Part shown: one piece after another, positions 24,519 through 32,128 of the stretch
How the letters are laid out: every line of letters starts with the position of its first letter
Numbering within the stretch: the stretch's first letter is position 1
Origin: JAAXHF01 sp963665955
GTDB taxonomy: Bacteria; Desulfobacterota; Binatia; Bin18
Length of the DNA: 64,000 nt
Assembly: GCA_965231765.1 (NCBI GenBank)
Contig: OZ246887.1
Span: 2,790,001 to 2,854,000 of the forward strand
Direction of reading: 5' to 3'
The notes under the pieces: model-generated
What the model was told of the DNA's origin: nothing
Database searches by the model: none
The model's input: the letters and a program-made list of their open reading frames with translations, nothing else
Position numbers and translations under genes: made by a program

Positions 24519-25687
24519 GGCTGATACACAAAAGCAAAAGAGGACACACCCGCTGCCTGGTGTGCCTCGTGTTGTGCATATCCTATGTGAGGAGCATTTC
24601 CGGCTGGATCTCCAAAAACAGGCTGATAAGCAATGGGCGTCACCTCTCCAGTCGGAAAAGTGGCTGGTTCGGAAAGCGTGATGGGCACAGGAATAAAGGT
24701 GAGTCCAAACAGGCCCACTGTACACCACGCATACAGTTTACGGCGTGGATCAAGTGGAGACAGCAAATCACGGGTAGGGGGATGATCAATACCCAAGACC
24801 AAGAGCAATACGATCCAGACAAACCAGCCGAACCAGTACCAGTACCCCAGAACAAAAATTACCCCAAGAAAGGCTCGCGCTATCCAGCGATGGGAGGTCC
24901 CAAACAAGGAGTAAATCACATGTCCGCCATCCAATTGTCCAATTGGCAAGAGGTTGAGACAGGTGACAAATAGCCCAAACCAACCGGCCAAGGCAATCGG
25001 ATGCAAGATGACGCTGACTTCATCCGCATTCACTCCGAGAACAAGATGGGTGAGCGCAGAAAATAGCAAGGAGTCGCCCAAGATTAAGCCTCCCTCAAAG
25101 GGGGACAGGGGCCGGACTTGAGACAAAGACAGGCCAAGTATCACAGCTGGGATTGCCAGAAAGACGCCAGCCCAAGGACCAGCAGCTCCAACATCAAACA
25201 AGGCACCCCGATTCATTAGGGGCGATTTTATCCGAATAAAGGCACCAAACGTCCCAATTGGAAAGATATACGGGGGTGCTGGCAAAAAATATGGCAAACT
25301 TGCCAATACTCCATGAAATCGGGCCAAGAAATAATGACCCATTTCATGGCAAAAGAGAATAGACAGAAGCGTTACGGCGAAAGGAAGTCCGAGGACTAAA
25401 GCCGCTGGGTTGACGAGAGGATCGATCCCAAGCTGAAAGGTCCCAGCAAAAGTCGTTGTGCCTAAAGTTGCCAAGAACAGGACAATATGCACAATGGGCA
25501 GCCGACGCTTAGACGGTAAATCGGGAAAATTCGGAGAATCTGCAAAATCTGACGGACGCGCAAAGGGATCTGGAGCAGGAGCCGCAGGAGGAGGCACAGT
25601 AAGGTCTGATAGATCAGTTGTGGGCGGAGGCAGATGGTCGTTGTATGGCGGAGTGCGGCGCCAGCCTCCTGGGAACGGTGATGCCAT
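24515..25687 (-). CDS. Site-2 protease family (M50) membrane metalloprotease
   Basis: This 390-residue integral membrane protease has a Pro-rich cytoplasmic N-terminus (about 60 residues) followed by 6-8 hydrophobic helices. The zinc motif HEMGH (His114, Glu115, His118) lies in one helix, and the third ligand region is LPIGQLDGGHVIYSLFG. A GAFIRIKSPLMNRGALFDVG loop is typical of the soluble-N-terminus M50 subgroup. It would cleave a membrane-embedded substrate. The C-terminal 50 residues are unassigned. It is coupled to the dCMP deaminase by a 4-base overlap, which is an odd functional pairing. Confidence 0.9.
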   Translation of the reverse strand: MASPFPGGWRRTPPYNDHLPPPTTDLSDLTVPPPAAPAPDPFARPSDFADSPNFPDLPSKRRLPIVHIVLFLATLGTTTFAGTFQLGIDPLVNPAALVLGLPFAVTLLSILFCHEMGHYFLARFHGVLASLPYFLPAPPYIFPIGTFGAFIRIKSPLMNRGALFDVGAAGPWAGVFLAIPAVILGLSLSQVRPLSPFEGGLILGDSLLFSALTHLVLGVNADEVSVILHPIALAGWFGLFVTCLNLLPIGQLDGGHVIYSLFGTSHRWIARAFLGVIFVLGYWYWFGWFVWIVLLLVLGIDHPPTRDLLSPLDPRRKLYAWCTVGLFGLTFIPVPITLSEPATFPTGEVTPIAYQPVFGDPAGNAPHIGYAQHEAHQAAGVSSFAFVYQP

Positions 25688-25842
25688 AGACTTACCCGAG
25701 GGATACTACTCCGAGCTCCGGGTGGCTATGGCAGGCAAGAATTGGATGGATAGGCATAGGATTTATGCTAACCGAAAGCCGTTGCCTTGGAAAGGGGCGA
25801 AGCTGCGAAGATGAGCCGGAGAACGCGCTCAACGGATACGGC

Positions 25843-26238
25843 TTATCCATACCCCAGTTTATACGTCAGGAGTCCCTTGGCGATGGCTTCTCCAGCGGGT
25901 GTCGTGACGTCAATCTCGACAAACACGATACTCCGTCCGCGGCGGATCACCCGAGCTGCGGCAAACAAATCCGTCGATTGGGCTGCGGCTAAGAAACTGA
26001 CGGTCAGATTTGCAGTCGCCCCACGAGTCGGAGAGGAAGTGACATTCGACCAGGCCGCTAGCACTCCGGCGCTATCGATCAGAGTAGAGATAGCGCCACC
26101 ATGCACAACCTCTCCTGCCGTGCGTACTTCAGGCCGAAACGGCAAGCGCATACGACACGACTCTGGCTGGATTTCCTCTATCTGCAATCCCAGCAGGACG
26201 GCAAATGGGTCGAGGAGTTCTTGACTGCCGACTCCCAT
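25843..26238 (-). CDS. PaaI-family hotdog thioesterase
   Basis: This 131-residue hotdog-fold acyl-CoA thioesterase is related to PaaI. It shows RLPFRPEVRTAGEVVHGGAISTLID, with the HGG motif at the turn before the long helix and the helix Asp. Next come TANLTVSFLAAAQSTDLFA and GRSIVFVEIDVTTPAGEAIAKG. It probably hydrolyses an aryl- or medium-chain acyl-CoA. The start ATG at 26238 is the family start. Upstream (26239-26560) is decayed sequence; downstream (25688-25842) nothing is seen. Confidence 0.9.
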   Translation of the reverse strand: MGVGSQELLDPFAVLLGLQIEEIQPESCRMRLPFRPEVRTAGEVVHGGAISTLIDSAGVLAAWSNVTSSPTRGATANLTVSFLAAAQSTDLFAAARVIRRGRSIVFVEIDVTTPAGEAIAKGLLTYKLGYG

Positions 26239-26265
26239 AGCTCCCTCAGCTGCCTCTTGCTGCCT

Positions 26266-26560
26266 CTACCAACGCGGCATCTCCAGGAGTGAGATCTCTA
26301 CTGCGCCGGCAACTTCCATGGCCACATTCACAATGCGGATCGCATTATTGGTCGCGAAGTACTTGGGCATATACACCTACCGCAAGCCGTCTTGACCAGC
26401 ACACTCTTCGCCTCCGACCTAGGCTTTCGCCGTCTCAAATGTATACGCCCGGGCCGCCACACGGGCAGCACAGGCCTCAGCCAACTCGCCTGCCGGCGAG
26501 AGCAGGTGCGTCTGTTTTTCGCTGTCGAGTGTCACTGAAAACGTCCTCTCTGGTGCACTT
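26266..26560 (-). pseudogene. Decayed reading frame with an acyl-CoA-dehydrogenase-like end
   Basis: One minus-strand frame reads continuously but for two stops. It gives VTLDSEKQTHLLSPAGELAE and AARAYTFETAKA, then a stop, a second stop, and MPKYFATNNAIRIVNVAMEV plus AGAVEISLLEMPRW. The last part resembles the acyl-CoA dehydrogenase segment that pairs ATNxAI with an AMxVxGG turn; the first part I do not recognise. It fills the 320 bases between the thioesterase and the membrane-protein gene. I read it as a gene remnant; the family link is tentative. Confidence 0.45.
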
Positions 26561-26971
26561 TTATCGGGCAGCTGGGAATGAAATCTTGATCGCCTCGGGC
26601 TGATCAGGTTCTTCAGGCTGGCCGGGCTGGTTCTGGCTTGGCGGGAGAAGGAGAGGGGAGAGAACTGGGGTGCGATCGTAAAAAAAGGTCATGGCGATAA
26701 CAGCGTAGACAATGCAGCCCAAGGCAATAAACGGCATCCGATCGTTAAATGTCACCGGGCCAATATCAATATTTTTCTTACCTTGCAGTTTCCGCAGTAA
26801 GAAGACTATCGGCACGGTGATCGCAATCGCGATCAACACCGGATACAACATAAACGATGGTGGCGTGCGTGCCGCCCCGGCATCGATATACGGCTTCAGG
26901 CGTAGGCCCGAAACAATCGCGGCAACCATCACAGACAGGGCAGTGACCAAGAGCCCAGAGAATTGGTTCAT
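26561..26971 (-). CDS. Hypothetical three-span membrane protein
   Basis: This protein of about 136 residues has three predicted membrane helices: FSGLLVTALSVMVAAIVSGL, SFMLYPVLIAIAITVPIVFL and MPFIALGCIVYAVIAMTFFY. A Pro/Gln/Glu-rich C-terminal tail (PPSQNQPGQPEEPDQPEA) follows. I do not recognise the family. The frame is open upstream to 27193 and would fuse it to a helicase-like N-terminus. The hydrophobic part fits better as a separate gene starting at the ATG at 26971, although only a weak Shine-Dalgarno is visible. Confidence 0.5.
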   Translation of the reverse strand: MNQFSGLLVTALSVMVAAIVSGLRLKPYIDAGAARTPPSFMLYPVLIAIAITVPIVFLLRKLQGKKNIDIGPVTFNDRMPFIALGCIVYAVIAMTFFYDRTPVLSPLLLPPSQNQPGQPEEPDQPEAIKISFPAAR

Positions 26972-27193
26972 ACGGATACACTCGCTTCGTGGCGTTGTGC
27001 TTCTCACTAGCGCAAAAGGAGCAGGGAAGGAAGGGGCAGCACGATGATGAGGATTCATATCAACAGTGGCATTGAACAGAGATTGTGTGAGTTTCTCGAT
27101 CTTTTCTGAAGAACAGCGCTTGGTCAGCTCATGGGCGTAATATTGAGAGTGATACGGTGTCATCTTTTCTTTACCTTGCTTTTTCTCACTCAT
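26972..27193 (-). pseudogene. N-terminal remnant of an SNF2/HepA-type helicase
   Basis: The first 50 residues of this frame include MTPYHSQYYAHELTKRCSSE and KIEKLTQSLFNATVDMNPH. They match the start of large SNF2/RapA-like helicases, which begin with a TPYH-K-Y-A-ELTRR pattern and continue through DLNPHQ to the Walker A motif. Here similarity stops after NPHH and the frame runs on without any helicase motif. The ATG at 27193 overlaps the end of the PIN gene (ATGAGTGA), so an intact ancestor was probably an HTH-PIN-helicase operon. The rest of the helicase is missing from the window. Confidence 0.5.
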
Positions 27194-27596
27194 AAAGTGA
27201 GACGACCTTCACCTCTGTCACTCGATGCATTGGCTTTGTTGGTTTCTCGGTTGTCACCAACTCGTCTGCTTCCGCTTCAATCGCCGCTGCTATATGCAAG
27301 GCATCCATCCCACCAAGCCCGTGAGCCTTTGCATAACGTAAGGCTTCCTCAGCAAGAGCTTCCGACGCTTTGACCTGATAGTGGGCACTAGAAAAGAATT
27401 CCTCATACAACTTAACCTCATCCTCATGTTTGCCATGAACTGCTTTTGGAAGCACTTCAAGCTTCTGAAATGAGCTGACAATGAATTCCCGGTCGGGATC
27501 ATTAAAAATTTCTAGCCCTTTCTCTACGAGGTCTTCTCTCCCAAGTGCCAGAGTCATAAGGACTCCTGTATCGAGATACGTTTTCTTCTTGCTCAT
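27186..27596 (-). CDS. PIN-domain protein (VapC-like toxin)
   Basis: This 136-residue PIN-domain nuclease has the first acidic residue in YLDTGVLM, Glu in SSFQKLEVLPKA, and the later Asp pair region in GLGGMDALHIAAAIEAEAD followed by LVTTEKP. These positions match the metal-binding carboxylates of VapC-type RNases. It is coupled to the upstream HTH gene by a 4-base overlap (ATGA), the standard antitoxin-toxin arrangement, and downstream to a truncated helicase frame. Target RNA is unknown. Confidence 0.85.
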   Translation of the reverse strand: MSKKKTYLDTGVLMTLALGREDLVEKGLEIFNDPDREFIVSSFQKLEVLPKAVHGKHEDEVKLYEEFFSSAHYQVKASEALAEEALRYAKAHGLGGMDALHIAAAIEAEADELVTTEKPTKPMHRVTEVKVVSLYE

Positions 27597-27943
27597 TCAG
27601 TTTCTCCTCTCCGCTCAGCCATCTCTCTCTCTATCTCGTCCCGATTCAGGAGAGGTTGCCCTGATGCCACGATTCGTAGGCGAATTTCCCACAATCGTTT
27701 TGCCAGAGGAGTTTTAAACTCACGCTCTTTCCCTTCTTTAGGAGATTGGTGTTCTAACTTTGTTTTTTTTTGTACTCTCTGTGAGGGTTCTTCAAGGTAC
27801 TCCTCTAATGCTTCCTCTTGGAGGCGCCAGAGGTTGCCCACTTTTACACCGCGTAATTTCCCGCTCCGCAACAAATTTTTAACAGTTTTTACGCTGACCG
27901 CGAGCTTTTCAGCTGCTGCTTCCGGTGTAAGGAGTTGTTCCAT
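27593..27943 (-). CDS. HTH (excisionase-type) DNA-binding antitoxin candidate
   Basis: This 116-residue protein has an N-terminal MerR/excisionase-like winged helix: LTPEAAAEKLAVSVKTVKNL, then LRGVKVGNLWRLQEEALEEY. A charged, probably helical C-terminus (KKTKLEHQSPKEGKEREFK, EIEREMAERRGETE) could bind the toxin. GGAG lies upstream of the ATG. It is the first gene of the HTH-PIN pair, so it should be the antitoxin and autoregulator. A nearby inverted repeat at 27978-27992 is a candidate operator. Confidence 0.8.
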   Translation of the reverse strand: MEQLLTPEAAAEKLAVSVKTVKNLLRSGKLRGVKVGNLWRLQEEALEEYLEEPSQRVQKKTKLEHQSPKEGKEREFKTPLAKRLWEIRLRIVASGQPLLNRDEIEREMAERRGETE

Positions 27944-27977
27944 ATATTGTCACTCCAAATTCATCCTTTATCGTTCT

Positions 27978-27992
27978 TAATAGTTCCTATTA
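27978..27992. promoter_or_regulatory. Candidate operator of the HTH-PIN module
   Basis: The inverted repeat TAATAG-TTC-CTATTA lies 35-49 bases upstream of the antitoxin start in an AT-rich stretch between the divergent antitoxin and engB genes. The position fits autorepression by the HTH protein. Confidence 0.4.
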
Positions 27993-28064
27993 GTCCTTTC
28001 TAATATGTTCTGCAACCTAAGGGCTTGCACAGACCAGGAAACCCGGCTAAGCCCAACATCACCC

Positions 28065-28637
28065 ATGAAAGTTTCCTCAGTCGAATTTGTCGGAGCAGCC
28101 GCCAAGCCAGGTGGCTCTCCCAAACTGCCGCATCCCGAGATTGCGTTTGCCGGTCGCTCAAATGTTGGCAAATCATCCCTCATTAATCGGCTACTGAACC
28201 GCAAAATCGCCCGGACCAGTAATACTCCTGGTCGCACCCAGCAGCTCAATTTCTTTGTTATCAATAATGCCCTGACGTTTGTGGACTTGCCTGGATATGG
28301 CTATGCCAAAGTCTCTAAAAGTGAGCGGGCAGCTTGGCAAAAACTGATCGAGGATTACCTCATCAACTCCCCCAACCTGTGCGGGGTCGTTCTTATCGTT
28401 GATCTGCGGCGTGGACCAGAGGACGAAGAATATACCTTATTCGAGTTCTTAGCCCATTATAACCGCCCTTTTCTGGTCGTAGCGACGAAAAGCGACAAGC
28501 TCAAACGCTCACAGCGTGATCGACAGCGTAAGGCGTTAGGCGAGCGACTCAACGGTTATCCACCGCTGCTTTTTTCTGCGCAAGACGGCATGGGAAAAGA
28601 CGAACTCTGGGATGCGCTAGAGGCGTTTGCAGAGTAG
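28065..28637 (+). CDS. engB: Ribosome biogenesis GTPase YsxC/EngB
   Basis: This protein of about 190 residues is a TrmE-Era-EngA-EngB-type GTPase. The P-loop GRSNVGKS is at about residues 30-37, G2 is in TSNTPGRTQQLNFF, and G3 is DLPGYGYAKVS. G4 is TKSDKL and G5 is FSAQDGMGKDELW. It acts in assembly of the large ribosomal subunit. The ATG at 28065 gives the family-typical start (MKVSSVEFVGAA). It is divergent from the HTH-PIN pair and followed after 20 bases by a glycosyltransferase. Confidence 0.96.
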   Translation: MKVSSVEFVGAAAKPGGSPKLPHPEIAFAGRSNVGKSSLINRLLNRKIARTSNTPGRTQQLNFFVINNALTFVDLPGYGYAKVSKSERAAWQKLIEDYLINSPNLCGVVLIVDLRRGPEDEEYTLFEFLAHYNRPFLVVATKSDKLKRSQRDRQRKALGERLNGYPPLLFSAQDGMGKDELWDALEAFAE

Positions 28638-28657
28638 GTCTCTTCAGGACGACTTCT

Positions 28658-29491
28658 GTGGCTCATGTCTCCGTCATCATTCCAACCCATAATCGACGCG
28701 ACTTTGTCCGAGAAGCCATAGCGTCCGTTCTGGCTCAGACGTATCAGGATTTTGAAATAATCGTTGTCGATGATGGCTCAGATGATGATACGCATGCAGT
28801 CGTGGAGGAATTTTCTCGTGCCTCCCCTGTCGTTCAATACGTCCTTCAGTCAAACCAAGGCGTGTCAGCCGCTCGCAACCATGGGGTAACCCTCAGTCAT
28901 GGCCAATTCTTGGCTTTTCTCGATTCGGATGACGTGTGGCAACCGGCTAAGCTTGAGCGCCAGATTACATTCTTCACCGCCCATCCAGAAGCCTTCATCT
29001 GTCAAACTGAAGAAATCTGGCTCCGCAACGGAGTGTGGGTGAATCCGCATAATAAACATCGGAAAGCGAGCGGAGATATCTTCGCTCGCAGCCTTGAGCT
29101 GTGTTTGGTCAGCCCGTCTGCGGTTATGCTGCGCCGAGCACTGTTCGACCAGATGGGAGGCTTTGACCCAAACCTGCCGGCATGTGAAGACTATGATCTG
29201 TGGCTTCGGATTGCCGCAATGACGCCTATTCATTTGATTGACACCCCGTTAGTCATCAAGCGGGGTGGGCATTCTGATCAACTCTCACACCGTTTCTGGG
29301 GCATGGATCGTTTTCGTGTTGCGGCCTTACGCAAATTGCTCGATTCTGGAGTCCTGTCTGATGAACAGCGACAGCTGAGTCTTGCGGTACTGCGGAGAAA
29401 GTGTGCAATCTTGGTCCGGGGAGCAAAAAAGAGAGGGAAGACGGGGGAGGAGTATGTGCAGCTGGCGGCTTGTTATGCAGGGGAAATGTAA
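28658..29491 (+). CDS. Family 2 glycosyltransferase
   Basis: This 277-residue GT-A enzyme has the N-terminal SVIIPTHNRRDFVREAIASV, VVDDGSDDDT (nucleotide-sugar binding), and the DxD motif FLDSDDVW near residue 90. FDPNLPACEDYDLWLRIA carries the acceptor/base ED motif. It would transfer a sugar in surface polysaccharide or LPS synthesis. It begins at a GTG. The last 30 residues are basic (KKRGKTGEEYVQLAACYAGEM). No other polysaccharide genes are adjacent, so its pathway is unclear. Confidence 0.92.
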   Translation: MAHVSVIIPTHNRRDFVREAIASVLAQTYQDFEIIVVDDGSDDDTHAVVEEFSRASPVVQYVLQSNQGVSAARNHGVTLSHGQFLAFLDSDDVWQPAKLERQITFFTAHPEAFICQTEEIWLRNGVWVNPHNKHRKASGDIFARSLELCLVSPSAVMLRRALFDQMGGFDPNLPACEDYDLWLRIAAMTPIHLIDTPLVIKRGGHSDQLSHRFWGMDRFRVAALRKLLDSGVLSDEQRQLSLAVLRRKCAILVRGAKKRGKTGEEYVQLAACYAGEM

Positions 29492-29525
29492 AACGTAAAA
29501 AAAACGCTGGGAGTTTGTATATACT

Positions 29526-30059
29526 ATGTCAGTATCAAGCGGCTCTCTCGCCTCCTATGCTCAGCAAAAACGTCTGAGTGCTCAAACGCTGGCTCGCTGG
29601 CAGGCGTGGGGTGAGGCAGATCAGTACGCCCTTCTGAGACTTGCCCAGGAGTTGCAGCTTGGGGAGAATCATCTCCGGGACTTTGTGGACTGGCTGGAGG
29701 AGATTGTGCTGCGCGATGGGGAAAGTATCGCCGCAGTTTTAGACCAACGGGAGATCCAGCGCCCGTTGGCGACCAAACAATCCCGGAATGATAAACTCAA
29801 AGTCGTCAAGGATGCAGTACGTAAACTGCGCTATCCATATATTGCTCGCTTAGAAGAGGAGCTGCGTGAGAGCGTCAAGGCGCTCAACCTCGGTCGTCAC
29901 GTCCACATCACTTTTCCTCCAGCCTTTGAAGGCGATGAAGTGACATTTGGAATCAAAGTCCGGAATGTCAAAGACCTGGCCGACAGCCTATCGCGCCTCC
30001 AGCAGCGGATTGACGACCAATCACTCCAACATCTCTTTGACCTCCTAGACGAGGCATAA
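29526..30059 (+). CDS. Hypothetical helical protein preceding the SPL-like gene
   Basis: I do not recognise this 177-residue, largely helical and charged protein. An N-terminal segment (YALLRLAQELQLGENHLRDF) could be a helix-turn-helix. The middle is basic (KQSRNDKLKVVKDAVRKLRY). The C-terminal segment (VHITFPPAFEGDEVTFGIKV then LADSLSRLQQRIDDQSLQHLF) looks like a small alpha-beta unit. It has no signal or membrane segment. It lies about 75 bases before the radical SAM gene on the same strand, so it may be a partner or DNA-binding accessory of that enzyme. Confidence 0.65.
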   Translation: MSVSSGSLASYAQQKRLSAQTLARWQAWGEADQYALLRLAQELQLGENHLRDFVDWLEEIVLRDGESIAAVLDQREIQRPLATKQSRNDKLKVVKDAVRKLRYPYIARLEEELRESVKALNLGRHVHITFPPAFEGDEVTFGIKVRNVKDLADSLSRLQQRIDDQSLQHLFDLLDEA

Positions 30060-30134
30060 GAAGTCCTTGTCTTTTCACGTTGAATGCCCTCCCTCCTTTA
30101 CGTTTCACGTTTGACGCTTTATCCTTCGCCCTCC

Positions 30135-31292
30135 ATGCAGCAGTACCAACCACAACAGATCCTCATTGAGCGCGGCGAAGAAAACGCCCCCGTCGTTCTG
30201 CGTGTCTTGGAGCGGCTCCCCCATGTCCCAGTCCGTATCGTGGACAAAGACTGGGAGCGAGATGCTCCTATTGACCAGACGTCGGATACCTTTGCAGCTG
30301 GAAAACAAAGCCTCTTCTTCACTCGCAATCGTTCTCGCTTTCTCGAACACTGCCCAGCTGGGACGCCAGGCTTGGTGTGCTGCAACTATTTGGTGGTCAG
30401 TCTGATCTCAAACTGTCCAATGGACTGTAGCTACTGCTTTTTGCAGGAGTATCTGGCCAATAATCCGCTCCTCAAAGTCTATACCAATGTTGACGACTTG
30501 CTTGGTGAGGTGGCGGCGGCTGTTGATCGCCAACCGTGGAAGCAATTTCGCATCGGCACGGGTGAATTGTCCGATAGTCTGGCCTTGGATCCGCTCTTGG
30601 GCTTCGCGGCCGATATCATTCCGTTTTTTGCCAAGCGGAAAAATGTCTTGCTCGAACTCAAAACCAAAAGTGATTGTATCGATGGTTTGCTTCGCCTCGA
30701 TCCGCACAATCGAAATGAGCGGACGGTTGTGTCGTGGACAATTACTCCACCCGAAATTGCGGACACTGAGGAACATGGTACGGCGTCGTTTGCTGAACGC
30801 ATCGAAGCGGCGCGACGGGTGCAGGAAGCAGGCTATCGCATCGGTTTTCATCTTGATCCGCTAATCGAATATCCAGACTGGGAAGCGGGCTATCGCGAGA
30901 CAATTGACCGCCTCTTTTCCGCAATTGACCCGCACCGAGTTGCCTGGATCAGCCTGGGGAGTCTGCGACTCACCCCAACCTTGCGCGCTACTGTCCGCCG
31001 TCGCTTTCCGCGCACGCGTCTGTTGTCTGGCGAGCGAGTACGCTGCGCTGATGGTAAATGGCGCACCTTCCAACCCTTGCGGGTGAAAATGTACCGGACT
31101 CTAAGCACGTGGCTCAGACAGGCTGCTCCAACAGCACCGCTCTACATGTGTATGGAAACGGCTCCCGTCTGGGAGAAGGTTTTTGGTCAAGCGCCGAGCT
31201 GCGATAAAGAAGTTGCCCACTCCTTGACCGCTCCTACGCTTGGGGCTGCCAGACAATCGACACTGCCTGCCACGCCCTCGGTGGCGTCGTAA
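30135..31292 (+). CDS. Spore photoproduct lyase-family radical SAM protein
   Basis: This protein of about 385 residues resembles SplB and related radical SAM DNA photolyases. The cluster motif is Cys94-x3-Cys98-x2-Cys101 in ISNCPMDCSYCFLQEYL. It is followed by QFRIGTGELSDSLALDP, LELKTKSDCIDGLLRLDPHNR, and GYRIGFHLDPLIEYPDW, all typical of the family. C-terminal CME (LYMCMETAPVWEKVFG) carries the conserved late Cys. The last 35 residues are low complexity. In spore formers the enzyme repairs spore photoproduct; in a Gram-negative the substrate is open. The ATG at 30135 fits the family start. Confidence 0.88.
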   Translation: MQQYQPQQILIERGEENAPVVLRVLERLPHVPVRIVDKDWERDAPIDQTSDTFAAGKQSLFFTRNRSRFLEHCPAGTPGLVCCNYLVVSLISNCPMDCSYCFLQEYLANNPLLKVYTNVDDLLGEVAAAVDRQPWKQFRIGTGELSDSLALDPLLGFAADIIPFFAKRKNVLLELKTKSDCIDGLLRLDPHNRNERTVVSWTITPPEIADTEEHGTASFAERIEAARRVQEAGYRIGFHLDPLIEYPDWEAGYRETIDRLFSAIDPHRVAWISLGSLRLTPTLRATVRRRFPRTRLLSGERVRCADGKWRTFQPLRVKMYRTLSTWLRQAAPTAPLYMCMETAPVWEKVFGQAPSCDKEVAHSLTAPTLGAARQSTLPATPSVAS

Positions 31293-31402
31293 TGCTCCGC
31301 CGCTGGGCGGCAGGTCAGATTGGCGTAAGAGCAATGTTTGTCGGGATAGCCTGTTTTACTTTGCTCGTTGCAGCATTCGGGTTCAGCGCCCGAGAGACCT
31401 GA
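31292..31402 (+). CDS. Possible 36-residue membrane peptide
   Basis: An ATG shares its A with the stop of the radical SAM gene (TAATG). It opens a 36-codon frame with a basic start (MLRRWAAGQIGVRA) and one hydrophobic helix (MFVGIACFTLLVAAFGF). The coupling and membrane-peptide shape are suggestive, but there is no independent evidence of expression. The rest of 31403-31505 holds only the AAGGAGG of the next gene. Confidence 0.25.
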   Translation: MLRRWAAGQIGVRAMFVGIACFTLLVAAFGFSARET

Positions 31403-31505
31403 CAGAAGCTGCCGGTTTAGAGGAATTGACGCACTGTGGCCGCTCTGGTAGCAGTCATGGAACTTCGTTTGACAGCTTCGAAATTGGACGAGTAAGGAGG
31501 GCGGT

Positions 31506-31982
31506 ATGGCTATCGATCCACGCGAACTGCGGAATACCATGGGGCTTTTTGCCACCGGTGTCACCGTGATTACTACAAAAGATGCAACAGGGAAGCCGTT
31601 TGGCCTGACTGCGAACGCCTTTAGCTCACTTTCACTCGATCCGCCGCTGCTGCTTGTCTGCGTCGACAAGAAAGTAGACTGCTACGCCTGCTTTGATGAG
31701 TCCAAAGTTTTTGTCGTGAACTTTCTGGCTCGTGAGCAAGAAGAACTCTCCACGCGCTTTGCGACGAAAGGAATTGAGAAATTTGAAGGGGTGTCGTATA
31801 CCCTCGGTAGCCTCGGCGTACCGCTCCTAGATGGAGCCTTAGCCCATCTTGAATGCAAAGTCGCTGCCGGCTACGAAGGCGGAGACCACACTATCTATAC
31901 CGGAGAAGTCCAGACTATTGCCACTGCTGATGTCAAACCGCTGCTGTTCTACCAAGGCAAGTACCGCAGTTTAGCAGAATAA
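31506..31982 (+). CDS. Flavin reductase-like FMN-binding protein
   Basis: This 158-residue protein belongs to the flavin-reductase-like split-barrel family. It shows NTMGLFATGVTVITTKDATG, GLTANAFSSLSLDPPLLLVCV (flavin contacts), FVVNFLAREQEELSTRFA, and HLECKVAAGYEGGDHTIYTG with a conserved GDH. Such proteins supply reduced FMN/FAD to two-component monooxygenases. AAGGAGG sits 6 bases before the ATG. A possible partner oxygenase of acyl-CoA-dehydrogenase type exists only as a broken fragment at 32.2-32.7 kb. Confidence 0.92.
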   Translation: MAIDPRELRNTMGLFATGVTVITTKDATGKPFGLTANAFSSLSLDPPLLLVCVDKKVDCYACFDESKVFVVNFLAREQEELSTRFATKGIEKFEGVSYTLGSLGVPLLDGALAHLECKVAAGYEGGDHTIYTGEVQTIATADVKPLLFYQGKYRSLAE

Positions 31983-32034
31983 CCAGCCTCCAATCCTTCC
32001 TCTTCAGGGCACCTTTCGAACACTAAGATGAGCC

Positions 32035-32062
32035 GTAGGGGCGGTCCGTGAACCGTCCCTAC
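32035..32062. repeat. Palindromic repeat family B, copy 1
   Basis: This 28-base near-perfect palindrome has arms GTAGGGGCGGT / ACCGTCCCTAC (one mismatch) and a short centre containing CCGTGA. It resembles the element at 56743-56772. It lies downstream of the flavin reductase gene. Confidence 0.65.
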
Positions 32063-32128
32063 ACAACTGAGTATTACCTCATGCTGTCGTCTGTGGGCTT
32101 CACGGCGCCGGCCTGCTATATCTGTCCC

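Noticed and set aside
26289..26603. Plus-strand frame of 104 codons in the gap after the thioesterase
   Set aside because: Composition is unlike the neighbouring proteins, and the opposite strand shows a protein-like frame with stops that explains the open reading.
32048..32128. Upstream extension of the chimeric frame from a start at 32048
   Set aside because: It begins inside a family B palindrome and adds 27 residues without similarity; the mutase-like start at 32129 is better.
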